From: Paenarthrobacter sp.
GTDB taxonomy: Bacteria > Actinomycetota > Actinomycetes > Actinomycetales > Micrococcaceae
Reading direction: 5' to 3'
Length of the DNA stretch: 64,000 nucleotides
Assembly: GCA_031179305.1 (NCBI GenBank)
Contig: JAPSHX010000017.1
Coordinates: forward strand, 21,184 to 85,183
Shown: positions 55,619-63,879 of the stretch, one piece after another
Numbering within the stretch: position 1 is the first letter of the stretch
How the letters are laid out: every line of letters begins with the position of its first letter
Program-made: the position numbers and the translations under genes
The notes under the pieces: model-generated
What the model was told of the DNA's origin: nothing
Seen by the model: the letters and a program-made list of their open reading frames with translations, nothing else
Databases searched by the model: none

Positions 55619-56764
55619 ATGTTTGCTTCATCACGCCCTACGTCCGGCGTGCGCCGGGCAATTGCCGGGATGGCTGCTGCGATCTTCGCGGCGGTTGTTC
55701 TTGCACCCGCTCCCGCCATGGCCAATATGGACCCTGAACCTCCAGTAATCACCGGCGCACCTTACGTTGGTGCCACCCTGACAGTGTCATGGGACCCTAT
55801 GGCCTACAAAGGCTGCGCCCAGGCCTCCGGGCCGGATACACGCATCTACTGGACCCGCGACGGCGAGTTGGCGGCCGACCATACCACTTGGCCCCACTAT
55901 CTCCTCGGCGAAGAAGACCGCGGCAAAACCATCGCAGCGCACCTCGTGGCGAACCACCCCTGCGAGGGTCTGGAAGTTGCCAGCGAAGAAACTGCACCGA
56001 TCTCTGCCTCGAACCGCCCCAACGGCTTCACCAGCCGCGGCGCCTTCGAGCTCCTCGCCCGCCGCACCGACGGCGCCTTGGTGATGTACCCGCGCGTGTT
56101 CAATAGCTGGGAACCGGCACGGACCGTCGGCGCCGGCTGGAACATCTTCCCCACAGTGCTCTCCCCCGGCGACTTTGACGGGGACGGCAGCAATGACGTC
56201 CTGGGCAGGGACTCAGCCGGCGACCTTTACCTTTACAGCGGTGACGGCACAGGGGGATGGAACGGCCCCCGGAAAGTCGGTACCGGATGGAACATCTTCA
56301 CGTCTCTGGTGGCTCCCGGGGACTTCAACAGCGATGGCACAAATGACATCCTGGCCCGCGACGCCAATGGAATTCTCTACCTCTATCCCGGGGATGGAGA
56401 GGGCGGATGGCTACCGAGGTACGTGGTGGGCCAAGGATGGAACGCCCTGAACGCGATCATCACCCCCGGCGACTTCGACGGCGATACGAACGTTGACGTC
56501 CTGGCGCGCGATGCTTCCGGCTACCTAAGGCTATACAGCGGAAACGGTACCGGCGGCTGGAACGGCATGACCGTTGTTGGCCAAGGCTGGAACGGCATGA
56601 GCAAGATCGGCAGCGCAGGCGACATCAACGCCGACGGCAGCCTCGACGTCTTCGCCGTGGACGGCTCCGGCCAGCTACGGGCCTACTACGGGAACGGCAA
56701 CGCCGGCTGGGCCGGTGCTGAAGTGATCGGCTGGGGCTGGGGCGGGTTCACGGACCTGTTCTAG
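55619..56764 (+). CDS. Secreted five-blade FG-GAP propeller protein 2
   Basis: A 381-residue paralogue of the preceding protein with the same layout: signal peptide (to about 36, APAMA), an Ig-like domain with Cys pair (GCAQASGPDTRIYWTRDG, ANHPCEGLE) and five propeller units, units 2-4 of exactly 50 residues (GDFDGDG loops; WNIF and GTGGW motifs). Some calcium loops are altered (GDFNSDG, GDINADG). GGGAGG lies before ATG 55619. It probably arose by tandem duplication. Confidence 0.82.
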   Translation: MFASSRPTSGVRRAIAGMAAAIFAAVVLAPAPAMANMDPEPPVITGAPYVGATLTVSWDPMAYKGCAQASGPDTRIYWTRDGELAADHTTWPHYLLGEEDRGKTIAAHLVANHPCEGLEVASEETAPISASNRPNGFTSRGAFELLARRTDGALVMYPRVFNSWEPARTVGAGWNIFPTVLSPGDFDGDGSNDVLGRDSAGDLYLYSGDGTGGWNGPRKVGTGWNIFTSLVAPGDFNSDGTNDILARDANGILYLYPGDGEGGWLPRYVVGQGWNALNAIITPGDFDGDTNVDVLARDASGYLRLYSGNGTGGWNGMTVVGQGWNGMSKIGSAGDINADGSLDVFAVDGSGQLRAYYGNGNAGWAGAEVIGWGWGGFTDLF

Positions 56765-56835
56765 TTGTTGGTCGCATACTTGGAAACCCGTTCGGAGCGA
56801 TCCGGACTGGGTTCCGCAATAAAAGGGCCAGTTAT

Positions 56836-57933
56836 ATGCCAGCGACCCAGCAGGCGGTAGTGTCATCCCAATTGATCTCTTCGGCCAGCTCTGTGCCGTC
56901 TTATTTCTGGGGGAAATCCTTGGGCTCCAACTCTGCCCTTCGCGTGCCTGCGCGCCGCCGCAGTCCACGCCGACTGCTTGCACTCATCACGGCCCCGGCT
57001 TTAGCCACCTGCCTCCTGATCTCGGCCGTCCCTGCTGCCGCCGCCGAAGAAGCGGTGAACACCGCGGCCTCCCTCACCATGGAGACTGTGCCCAGCAAAG
57101 AAACCACCCTTGGGTTCCCTGTCGAAGCGGCGCCGCGCTCAAGGGGTTTCGATGGCGACGGCACCTTTGACCTGTTCGCCCGCGATGCCGCCGGTCGGCT
57201 GCTGCTCTACCCCACGGACGGAAGAGGCAACTGGCGGGCACCGCAAGTGATCGGTAATGGCTGGCACATTTACAACCTCCTGGTTTCGCCGGGAGACTTC
57301 GACGGCGACGGAACTGTGGACGTCATGGGCCGCGATGGCTACGGACGGCTCTTCCTGTACCAAGGAAACGGCGCCGGGGCGTGGAAACAGGCGTTTCAGA
57401 TCGGCCAAGGGTGGCAGGGGTTCATCAACCTCATCGCACCCGGCGACCTGAACGGCGATGGCACCAACGACATCCTTGCCCAGGATGCAGCGGGCAATGT
57501 ATTCCTTTACCCAGGAAACGGGCGGGGCGGCTGGCTCGCACCCAGCAAGGTCTCCTCGGCCTGGCAGGGCCTGGATGCTGCCGGGGCGGGGCATTTCTAT
57601 GGCACACCTGATGCCGTGGTCCTGAGTCGAAGTTCGTGGGGCGACTTGCAGGTTCGGTCCTCTCCGCGCAACGGTTTCTTCAATGAGTACGGTCATCCCA
57701 GCGGCTACGACGGAACCATAGGCAGGGGCTGGGAAATGCTCAGTCGTTTTGGGGTCGCCGGTGACTTCAATGGCGATGGCTACAACGACGTTTACGGCAT
57801 CAGCCCTAACGGTCAGCTGACGATGTACCTCGCCGACCCTTCGGGCTTCAGCAGCCGGGGCATCTACGGCTTCACATGGAAGGGCCAGCCGGTTGTCGGC
57901 AGCGGCTGGAACGTCATGAACGCGGTGTTCTAG
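56836..57933 (+). CDS. Secreted FG-GAP propeller protein 3, divergent
   Basis: A 365-residue third paralogue without the Ig-like domain. The true start is uncertain: the signal peptide (RRLLALITAPALATCLLISA, ending AAAAEE) begins only at about residue 47, and an in-frame TTG near 56921 follows GGGGGA. The propeller starts with FDGDGTFDLFARD; blades 1-3 keep the repeat while blade 3 loses its calcium loop (GAGHFYGTPDA) and blade 4 is expanded. It ends WNVMNAVF like its relatives. Confidence 0.75.
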   Translation: MPATQQAVVSSQLISSASSVPSYFWGKSLGSNSALRVPARRRSPRRLLALITAPALATCLLISAVPAAAAEEAVNTAASLTMETVPSKETTLGFPVEAAPRSRGFDGDGTFDLFARDAAGRLLLYPTDGRGNWRAPQVIGNGWHIYNLLVSPGDFDGDGTVDVMGRDGYGRLFLYQGNGAGAWKQAFQIGQGWQGFINLIAPGDLNGDGTNDILAQDAAGNVFLYPGNGRGGWLAPSKVSSAWQGLDAAGAGHFYGTPDAVVLSRSSWGDLQVRSSPRNGFFNEYGHPSGYDGTIGRGWEMLSRFGVAGDFNGDGYNDVYGISPNGQLTMYLADPSGFSSRGIYGFTWKGQPVVGSGWNVMNAVF

Positions 57934-57962
57934 GAGACTGCTGAATAAAGGGCATGGTTGGG

Positions 57963-58045
57963 GCGGGCGGAACGCCACCAATGGCCGTCTAGCGGCGTGT
58001 TCTAATCAGCACCCTTGGGTGCGACAACGGGGTCATTCCGCCCGC
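57963..58045. terminator. Nested hairpins after the propeller genes
   Basis: GCGGGCGGAA (57963-57972) pairs with TTCCGCCCGC (58036-58045), enclosing a second hairpin GCACCC-TT-GGGTGC (58009-58022). The structure lies in the 252-bp gap between convergent genes. The rest of that gap shows no gene. Confidence 0.55.
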
Positions 58046-58185
58046 TTGAGCCAATTATCCCTCGGATGTGGGTTGTCTTCCAGTGTTTTTTGTCGATGGC
58101 GTTTTTATCGATGGGACGCGGGTTGCGCGTGCTCGCGTCCCTGCATGCAACCAGTCTTAGCCACCAGCCTCACAAGTCCAGCTAA

Positions 58186-59490
58186 CTAAGCGACGCTCTT
58201 GATCTTCACCACGAACACGGCGCCCAAAAGCCCAATGACTGCCGCGGCCACGTATAGCGAGACATAGCCGCCCAAGTTCTTGACAAAGAGAAAGGCGATC
58301 GCTGGCGCCAAAACCTGCGGCAGCGAGTTAGCGATATTGATGACCCCAAGGTGCCTTCCTCGATCCATGGCGGCGGGCAGGACCTCAGTGATCAGTGCGA
58401 AGTCCACAGCCAAGTAGGCTCCGAACCCGATCCCCAGCACCATTGCTCCTGCAATCGCGCCGATCCATGTAGGCGCAAACGCGAGAATCAACGAGGCCGC
58501 AGCGATGATGGCAGACGAGGCGATAACCAAGGGCTTTCGCTTGCCCATCCTGTCGCTCAGCCGCCCGCCTAGGACGCTGGTGATGATTACGGTGACGGCA
58601 TACAGCCCCGTGACGACCAAGACCCCGAACTCTGGCTCAATTCCCTCCGTCTCCTTGAGACGGACTGCGTCGCCGAGGAAGTAGAGCAAGTAAATCGTCA
58701 CCATGTGATTGCCCGTGCTGACCAGGAATCTGGTCAGCCATGCCCAAGCGAAATCGGGGTAGCGTTTAGGCGAAACCCAGAAGCCCTGGAGGAATTTCAC
58801 CATTTTGAAAGCGGGACGCTCGCCGGGCGGCAGGGGCTGATCATCGCTCTTCAGCAGATAAAGCACGACGCCGGCCAGCAGCGCCGCCGCGCATACCCAG
58901 TAACCGGCGGCGAAGTCTCCGGCTACGACGGCAGCAATGACTGCACCAACCAGGATGCCCACGGTCTGACCCATGGCTGCCAGGCCGCCCACCGTTCCGC
59001 GCTGCGGCACGGGAACACGGTCCGGGATAGCAGCGAAGATCGCCGCGTACATGGCGTTCGCTCCCGCCTGCACCAGGCACCAAAGCACAGTCATGGCGGC
59101 GACGTTGGGAGCGCCGGCCAAGGCAACCAGGGCGACCGCGCCAAGAATGGCGCCCATCAAGACCCAAGGAACACGGCGTCCAAACCGGGAGGTTGTACGG
59201 TCGCTGAACGCCCCGAAGAGCGGGTTGGCCACCATCGAAACAGCCGCGCCGCAGCCGGTAACCAACGCAAGGATGGCTTCCTTCTGGCCCTCATCGAAGT
59301 GGGCTGCCTGCTGTCCGAGAAGAACCTGGAGGGGGCCAAAGAATGCAGCGTTGATGCCCAGGTTCACGAGCACGACGCCTGTGACCCACATCGGCCGAAC
59401 ACGGGTGACAGGCTCAGCCAGTGCCGTTGCCGTACCTCCGCGGACTACGGCTGGATCCGGCACCGGGCCCGGTAGATCGGACAAGCTCAT
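58186..59490 (-). CDS. MFS transporter, sugar/sucrose-type
   Basis: A 434-residue 12-helix MFS protein. It contains LGQQAAHFDEGQKEAILALVTG, NPLFGAFSDRTTSRFGRRVPWV (motif A-like, as in GPH/SLC45-like sugar carriers) and GGRLSDRMGKRKP in the second half. Substrate unknown; a glycoside or sugar is likely. ATG 59490 is preferred because GAGGGGG lies 8 nt upstream, whereas the upstream ATG at 59511 falls inside a palindromic operator. Confidence 0.8.
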   Translation of the reverse strand: MSLSDLPGPVPDPAVVRGGTATALAEPVTRVRPMWVTGVVLVNLGINAAFFGPLQVLLGQQAAHFDEGQKEAILALVTGCGAAVSMVANPLFGAFSDRTTSRFGRRVPWVLMGAILGAVALVALAGAPNVAAMTVLWCLVQAGANAMYAAIFAAIPDRVPVPQRGTVGGLAAMGQTVGILVGAVIAAVVAGDFAAGYWVCAAALLAGVVLYLLKSDDQPLPPGERPAFKMVKFLQGFWVSPKRYPDFAWAWLTRFLVSTGNHMVTIYLLYFLGDAVRLKETEGIEPEFGVLVVTGLYAVTVIITSVLGGRLSDRMGKRKPLVIASSAIIAAASLILAFAPTWIGAIAGAMVLGIGFGAYLAVDFALITEVLPAAMDRGRHLGVINIANSLPQVLAPAIAFLFVKNLGGYVSLYVAAAVIGLLGAVFVVKIKSVA

Positions 59491-59505
59491 AGCAGGTTCC
59501 CCCTC

Positions 59506-59520
59506 ATTCAATGTTTGAAT
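59506..59520. promoter_or_regulatory. Operator palindrome upstream of MFS gene
   Basis: ATTCAA-TGT-TTGAAT, perfect, 15-30 nt before the MFS start. No regulator gene is adjacent. The AT-rich form suits a TetR, MarR or GntR protein. Confidence 0.5.
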
Positions 59521-59647
59521 TCAGCCTAGCGCGGTGGAGCGACACTGAACCGCCGTCGCACTTTTTATCCACATAGGCCGAAATATCTCCTGCGGCAGCC
59601 CCGACTCAAGCGTTAGTGTGGCCTCAAACCGATAGAGGAGCAGCACT

Positions 59648-60121
59648 ATGAGCGAGCAAATAAATACCGCCGATCTCTACGACGAACGCGGCGAGGAACT
59701 GGAGTCCATCGCCGTCCAGTTTCAAAATTTGGGTGGACGCACACACTTCAGTGGGCCGGTCCGCACTATTCGATGCTTCGAAGACAACGCCCTGGTGAAG
59801 ACCGTCCTGAGCACCCCCGGGGATGGGGCGGTTCTGGTCATTGATGGCCAAGGGTCGCTGAGGACTGCACTCATGGGGGACATGATCGCGGAGAGTGCAG
59901 TAGCAAACGGCTGGGCCGGAGTAGTTATCAACGGAGCCATTCGCGACCGTGAGGCCATCTCCCGCCTGCCTCTGGGCGTCAAAGCACTGGGCAGCAACCC
60001 TAAGAAGAGCGCCAAGACAGGCGTGGGCGAGGTGGACGTTCAGCTCGTGATCGACCGCGTGCGGATTCAGCCCGGCGTCATGATTTTCTGCGACACGGAC
60101 GGCATTTTGGTGGAGCGCTAA
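59648..60121 (+). CDS. rraA: RraA family protein
   Basis: A 157-residue RraA-fold protein with the ring-forming pattern: TADLYDERGEEL, GDGAVLVIDGQGSLRTALMGDMIAESAVANGWAG (split here as the nucleotide-like loop) and INGAIRDREAI, whose Arg-Asp is the metal-site pair of the related HMG/CHA aldolases. In E. coli RraA inhibits RNase E; in actinobacteria the role may be RNase regulation or an aldolase activity. GAGGAGC lies before ATG 59648. Confidence 0.88.
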   Translation: MSEQINTADLYDERGEELESIAVQFQNLGGRTHFSGPVRTIRCFEDNALVKTVLSTPGDGAVLVIDGQGSLRTALMGDMIAESAVANGWAGVVINGAIRDREAISRLPLGVKALGSNPKKSAKTGVGEVDVQLVIDRVRIQPGVMIFCDTDGILVER

Positions 60122-60193
60122 CACTCCTGAAGGCGTCGACTTAGAAGAAAAGTGGAAGAAATATTTCCTCGATGGGAATCGATCGGGTCGTAA

Positions 60194-60216
60194 GATAGTT
60201 ACTGAAAGCAACTATC
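60194..60216. promoter_or_regulatory. Operator palindrome upstream of the DHA2 exporter
   Basis: GATAGTT-N9-AACTATC, perfect 7-bp arms, 36 nt before the exporter start. The form is typical of MarR-family operators that control drug exporters. No marR gene is adjacent. Confidence 0.55.
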
Positions 60217-60252
60217 CTGCTTAACCACTTTTCTGCCACCTCTGGAGAAGAT

Positions 60253-61905
60253 ATGTCCAAAACCGCGCCCGTACGGGCCGCCGGCGAGGTCCTGACGCAT
60301 CGTCAGACACTCACCGTCATGGTGGGGCTCATGCTCGGCATGTTCCTGTCCTCGCTGGATCAAACCATCGTGTCGACGTCCATCTACACCATTGCCAACG
60401 ATCTCGATGGCCTGTCTCTCCAAGCGTGGGCCACCACGGCGTACCTCATCACATCAACCGTAAGCACCCCGCTCTACGGGAAGCTCAGCGATATTTTCGG
60501 CCGCCGCCCGCTCTATCTCGTGGCCATCGTGATCTTCCTGGTTGGTTCCCTCTACGCGGGATCGGTCCACTCCATGACCGAGCTCGCTATTGCCCGCGGC
60601 ATCCAGGGCCTCGGCGCCGGTGGCTTGCTGGCGTTGGCACTGACCATCATTGGTGACATCGTGGCACTGAAGGACAGGGCGAAGTACCAGGGCTACTTCA
60701 TGTCGGTCTTCGGCATTTCTTCCGTCCTGGGCCCGGTGATTGGTGGTGCATTCGCGGGCTCGGCCAACATCCTGGGCTTCGAGGGCTGGCGCTGGGTCTT
60801 CTTCATCAACCTCCCCATAGGGCTCGCCGCCCTTGTGGTTGTCTTCATGTACCTTCACCTGCCGACACGGCACGTGAAGCAAAAGATCGACTACTGGGGC
60901 GCCGCCGCCATCACGCTGGCGATTGTGCCCTTGCTGCTGGTTGCAGAACAGGGCCGCATTTGGGGTTGGGCCTCAGGCGCGTCCTGGCTCTGCTACGGAC
61001 TTGGCGTGATCGGCATTGTGGCGTTCCTGCTCGCTGAGAAGCGCGCTGGGGACTACGCCTTGATCCCGCTGCGTCTCTTCAAGAACACCACTTTCGGTTT
61101 GTCCTCGCTGCTGAACTTCATCATCGGCATCGGAATGTTCGGTGCCATCGCCATGCTGCCTATGTATCTGCAGCTCGTGAAGGGGCTGACTCCTACCGAG
61201 GCTGGCCTGATGATGATCACGTTTACTGTGGGTATCCTCTTCGGATCCATCACCGCCGGCCGAACCATCTCCTCTTCAGGTGTGTACCGGATCTTCCCGA
61301 TCATGGGTACGGCCGTGCTGGCCGCTGCAGCCACCGTCATGGGCTTGGCCCTCGGCGTCGATACCGGCCTGTGGGTTCCCGGACTGATAGCAGTGTTCTT
61401 CGGCGTCGGTCTGGGCTTCTGCATGCAGCCGCTCACGCTCGCCATGCAGGTGTCGGTCCCGCCCAAGGACATGGGCGTCGGCACCTCCACTGCAGCCTTC
61501 TTCCGTTCCATGGGCGGGGCCGTGGGAACAGCGGTGTTCATCTCCATGCTTTTCAGCACGGCAGCCGACAAAATCGCCGACGGCATGAAGACCGCCGCTT
61601 CCAGCCCGGACTACCAAGCGGTAATGACGGACCCGGCTGTGGCATCGGACCCGGCAAACGCCAAGCTCTTCGACTTCTTCAAGAATGGCGCCAACAACGA
61701 GTCCCTGAATGACACCAGCTGGCTCCACACGGCCAACAGCACGCTGACACGGCCCATCACCGAGGGATTTGCCCAAGCGATCGATATCGTCATGCTCACG
61801 GCTGCGGGGCTCATGCTGATTGCCTTCCTGATCAGCTTCGCATTGCCCAATAAGAAGCTGACGGACCCCAAGGCGGCAGCCAAAGAATCCGTTCCGGCGC
61901 ACTGA
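60253..61905 (+). CDS. DHA2-type MFS multidrug exporter
   Basis: A 550-residue 14-helix MFS exporter of the EmrB/QacA (DHA2) group. Motifs: MFLSSLDQTIVSTSIYTIAN (motif D1), YGKLSDIFGRRP (motif A) and GPVIGGAFAG (antiporter motif C). It uses proton exchange to expel drugs or toxic metabolites. GGAGAAG precedes ATG 60253. The palindrome upstream suggests induction through a MarR-type repressor encoded elsewhere. Confidence 0.9.
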   Translation: MSKTAPVRAAGEVLTHRQTLTVMVGLMLGMFLSSLDQTIVSTSIYTIANDLDGLSLQAWATTAYLITSTVSTPLYGKLSDIFGRRPLYLVAIVIFLVGSLYAGSVHSMTELAIARGIQGLGAGGLLALALTIIGDIVALKDRAKYQGYFMSVFGISSVLGPVIGGAFAGSANILGFEGWRWVFFINLPIGLAALVVVFMYLHLPTRHVKQKIDYWGAAAITLAIVPLLLVAEQGRIWGWASGASWLCYGLGVIGIVAFLLAEKRAGDYALIPLRLFKNTTFGLSSLLNFIIGIGMFGAIAMLPMYLQLVKGLTPTEAGLMMITFTVGILFGSITAGRTISSSGVYRIFPIMGTAVLAAAATVMGLALGVDTGLWVPGLIAVFFGVGLGFCMQPLTLAMQVSVPPKDMGVGTSTAAFFRSMGGAVGTAVFISMLFSTAADKIADGMKTAASSPDYQAVMTDPAVASDPANAKLFDFFKNGANNESLNDTSWLHTANSTLTRPITEGFAQAIDIVMLTAAGLMLIAFLISFALPNKKLTDPKAAAKESVPAH

Positions 61906-61939
61906 TCCCTGGACGTCATTCGGTCGAAAGCTCCCAGTC

Positions 61940-63385
61940 CTAACCCTTTACGAGCTCGATGGCCATCTCCAGATCACCGCGAAGGTCACGATCCCCCACG
62001 TCGGACGGCAGTATGAAACCTGCCTGCATCATGGTGCGCAGCCGTGCGCTGGCAAACTCTTCGGGTCGTCGCCCCTGCAGCCGCAGGGCCCGTGAAGCAC
62101 AAATAAGCTCGACGGCGGCGACGGTGGCCAGTGCCTCCGCGGTCGATTCCAACTGAGCGGTGGCCACGCTTGCGAAGCTGGCATCCTCCTCAGCTCCGAG
62201 CGACAGCACCACAGTCTGAAGGCTTGCCGGCACGGCGTTGGCCCGAATCCGGCCAACGGCGGCAGCAGCCACATATTCGAGCATCATCACCCCTGACTGA
62301 CCTGAACCGTCCTCCGCCAGGAAGGGGTGCAGGCCCGTGTACTTCGGGTCGCACAGGAGGTCGATCCTCCGCAGGTGAGTGGCGCACGCCGCACCGATGG
62401 CCAGCTGCAACGTATCCACGCGGCGAGCAAGGTTTGTCATCTGGAAGAGCCCGTGGTGGGCGACGTCGTTCGTGCCGTCGGATGGTGAACCGAGAACGAG
62501 CGGATTCTCATTGCCCGCTGTAACAAGACGGCTCAGCAGAGCATGCAAGCGCGCGAGTTCCTCGGCTTGGGAACCAAAAATCTGCGGCAAGGTCCGCAAG
62601 CAGTACGGATCCTGGATGCGGGCAGGCTCGCCGCTGCCTTGAACCATGCCATGGAACATTGTTGCGGCGGAGGCCACCTCTTGAGTATCTGCAACTGCCG
62701 CCACTGCAGGGCTCAGGGCCTCGGAGTTGCCGGACATCGCAATGAAGGAAAGTGCAGCCGCTGACGTTGCATTGTCCAAGAGCCTCGACAGTTTTTGCTG
62801 TGCCAAGATCGCTTGGCCAATAGTCAGTGCACTGGAGCTGATGAACGGAAGGGCATCGGCAGTGGCCCACTCCGTCAGGCGCACCGGAAGCTTGCCGCCG
62901 CCCAATGGCGGACGTTCGCCCAGTAAAGTGAGCGCCGTACCGGCCAATGCCTGCAGGTCCGCAGTTCCTATGCCACCGAACTCCCGAATTTCCGGAACGA
63001 CGTCGCTATTGATGAGTTCCACCAATTTTTCGGCGATCGAGGGGTTGATTCCAGATCGCCCAGCCGCCAATTGGCTAAGCCTGACAACCAACATCGCGCG
63101 AACGGTCCGGCGATCCAGTGCTCTGCCCGCATCCACAGCGTGGCTGCGCAGAAGCTTCAGCCCGTGAGTGTCCCCTCCTTCGTCGGCTTCCGACAGAGAA
63201 ACCGTGCGGTTAGCGCCGACCCCTGTCGATCGGCCATAAACGGGGCGTCGTAACGCCGTGGCCTCCGCAGACTTCCGCGATTCGACCATTCGAACCACGG
63301 CTTCCGGGGCCAACGTGACATGTTCGCCGTCGGCTACTGCGACGACATCGGACAAGTCCAGCGTCAGGCCATCGATAACGACCAT
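61940..63385 (-). CDS. Aromatic amino acid lyase (HAL/PAL) homologue lacking the MIO serine
   Basis: A 481-residue protein of the histidine/phenylalanine ammonia-lyase superfamily: YGRSTGVGANR with catalytic-type Tyr50, LVTAGNENPLVLG, QDPYCLRTLPQIFG and QSGVMMLEYVAAA. The loop that normally reads GxxGASGD and forms the MIO electrophile from Ala-Ser-Gly is here GGIGTADL (137-144): one residue shorter and without serine. MIO cannot form by the known route. It is near the 3' end of hutU on the same strand. ATG 63385 has AAAGGA upstream. It may be a non-lyase paralogue or use other chemistry. Confidence 0.82.
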   Translation of the reverse strand: MVVIDGLTLDLSDVVAVADGEHVTLAPEAVVRMVESRKSAEATALRRPVYGRSTGVGANRTVSLSEADEGGDTHGLKLLRSHAVDAGRALDRRTVRAMLVVRLSQLAAGRSGINPSIAEKLVELINSDVVPEIREFGGIGTADLQALAGTALTLLGERPPLGGGKLPVRLTEWATADALPFISSSALTIGQAILAQQKLSRLLDNATSAAALSFIAMSGNSEALSPAVAAVADTQEVASAATMFHGMVQGSGEPARIQDPYCLRTLPQIFGSQAEELARLHALLSRLVTAGNENPLVLGSPSDGTNDVAHHGLFQMTNLARRVDTLQLAIGAACATHLRRIDLLCDPKYTGLHPFLAEDGSGQSGVMMLEYVAAAAVGRIRANAVPASLQTVVLSLGAEEDASFASVATAQLESTAEALATVAAVELICASRALRLQGRRPEEFASARLRTMMQAGFILPSDVGDRDLRGDLEMAIELVKG

Positions 63386-63533
63386 AAACCGGTCCTTTCT
63401 AGTCAGTTTCGTCCCTAATCCGTTTCCGGTGCAGTGCAGTAGAAGCAGTCCTCCGGACAGGGCAACTGGTTTTGTTCGACGCCTTCACTATCTCGAGTGT
63501 CAGGCTCGAACTCCAGCGGTGAGAGTTGCGCCG

Positions 63534-63737
63534 TCATCGTCCACCAGGGGTCAACTGAAACCCGTCCTCAATGTGAAAGAGCTTGCGAATCCCAGTATTG
63601 GAGAGGATCCAGAGTATTGTCCCCTCCGCCGTTCTGTCATCCACAGTCCCCCGAAACGGATTGTGGCCGCCCTTTGTCATTGTCACCCGTGTTCCGATAG
63701 CGACTGATGCCCACGTTCCCGGATTACCTCTGTCCAT
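63534..63737 (-). CDS. Small hypothetical protein at the hut locus
   Basis: A 67-residue protein (WASVAIGTRVTMTKGGHNPF, then GTVDDRTAEGTILWILSN and GIRKLFHIEDGFQL) with an alternating hydrophobic pattern that suits a small SH3-like beta-barrel. AGGAAA lies 9-10 nt before ATG 63737. It is flanked by the hutU terminator and the lyase gene. The family is not recognised. Confidence 0.55.
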   Translation of the reverse strand: MDRGNPGTWASVAIGTRVTMTKGGHNPFRGTVDDRTAEGTILWILSNTGIRKLFHIEDGFQLTPGGR

Positions 63738-63802
63738 GGCGCGTTTCCTCGCTCTCCGATGGGTGTGCTGATCGTTTGTTATTCGAACTGATGCCTAGGT
63801 TT

Positions 63803-63848
63803 TCCCTGGGACGGCTAGGCAAGAGTGCATTGCATAGCCGTCCCGGGA
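63803..63848 (-). terminator. Terminator of hutU
   Basis: A perfect 10-bp stem GGGACGGCTA (63808-63817) with TAGCCGTCCC (63835-63844), extended outward by TCCC with GGGA across a bulge, 35 nt after the hutU stop on the minus strand. Confidence 0.8.
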
Positions 63849-63879
63849 TTTCCTTCGAGATGCGGTTACCGCGTGCTGC

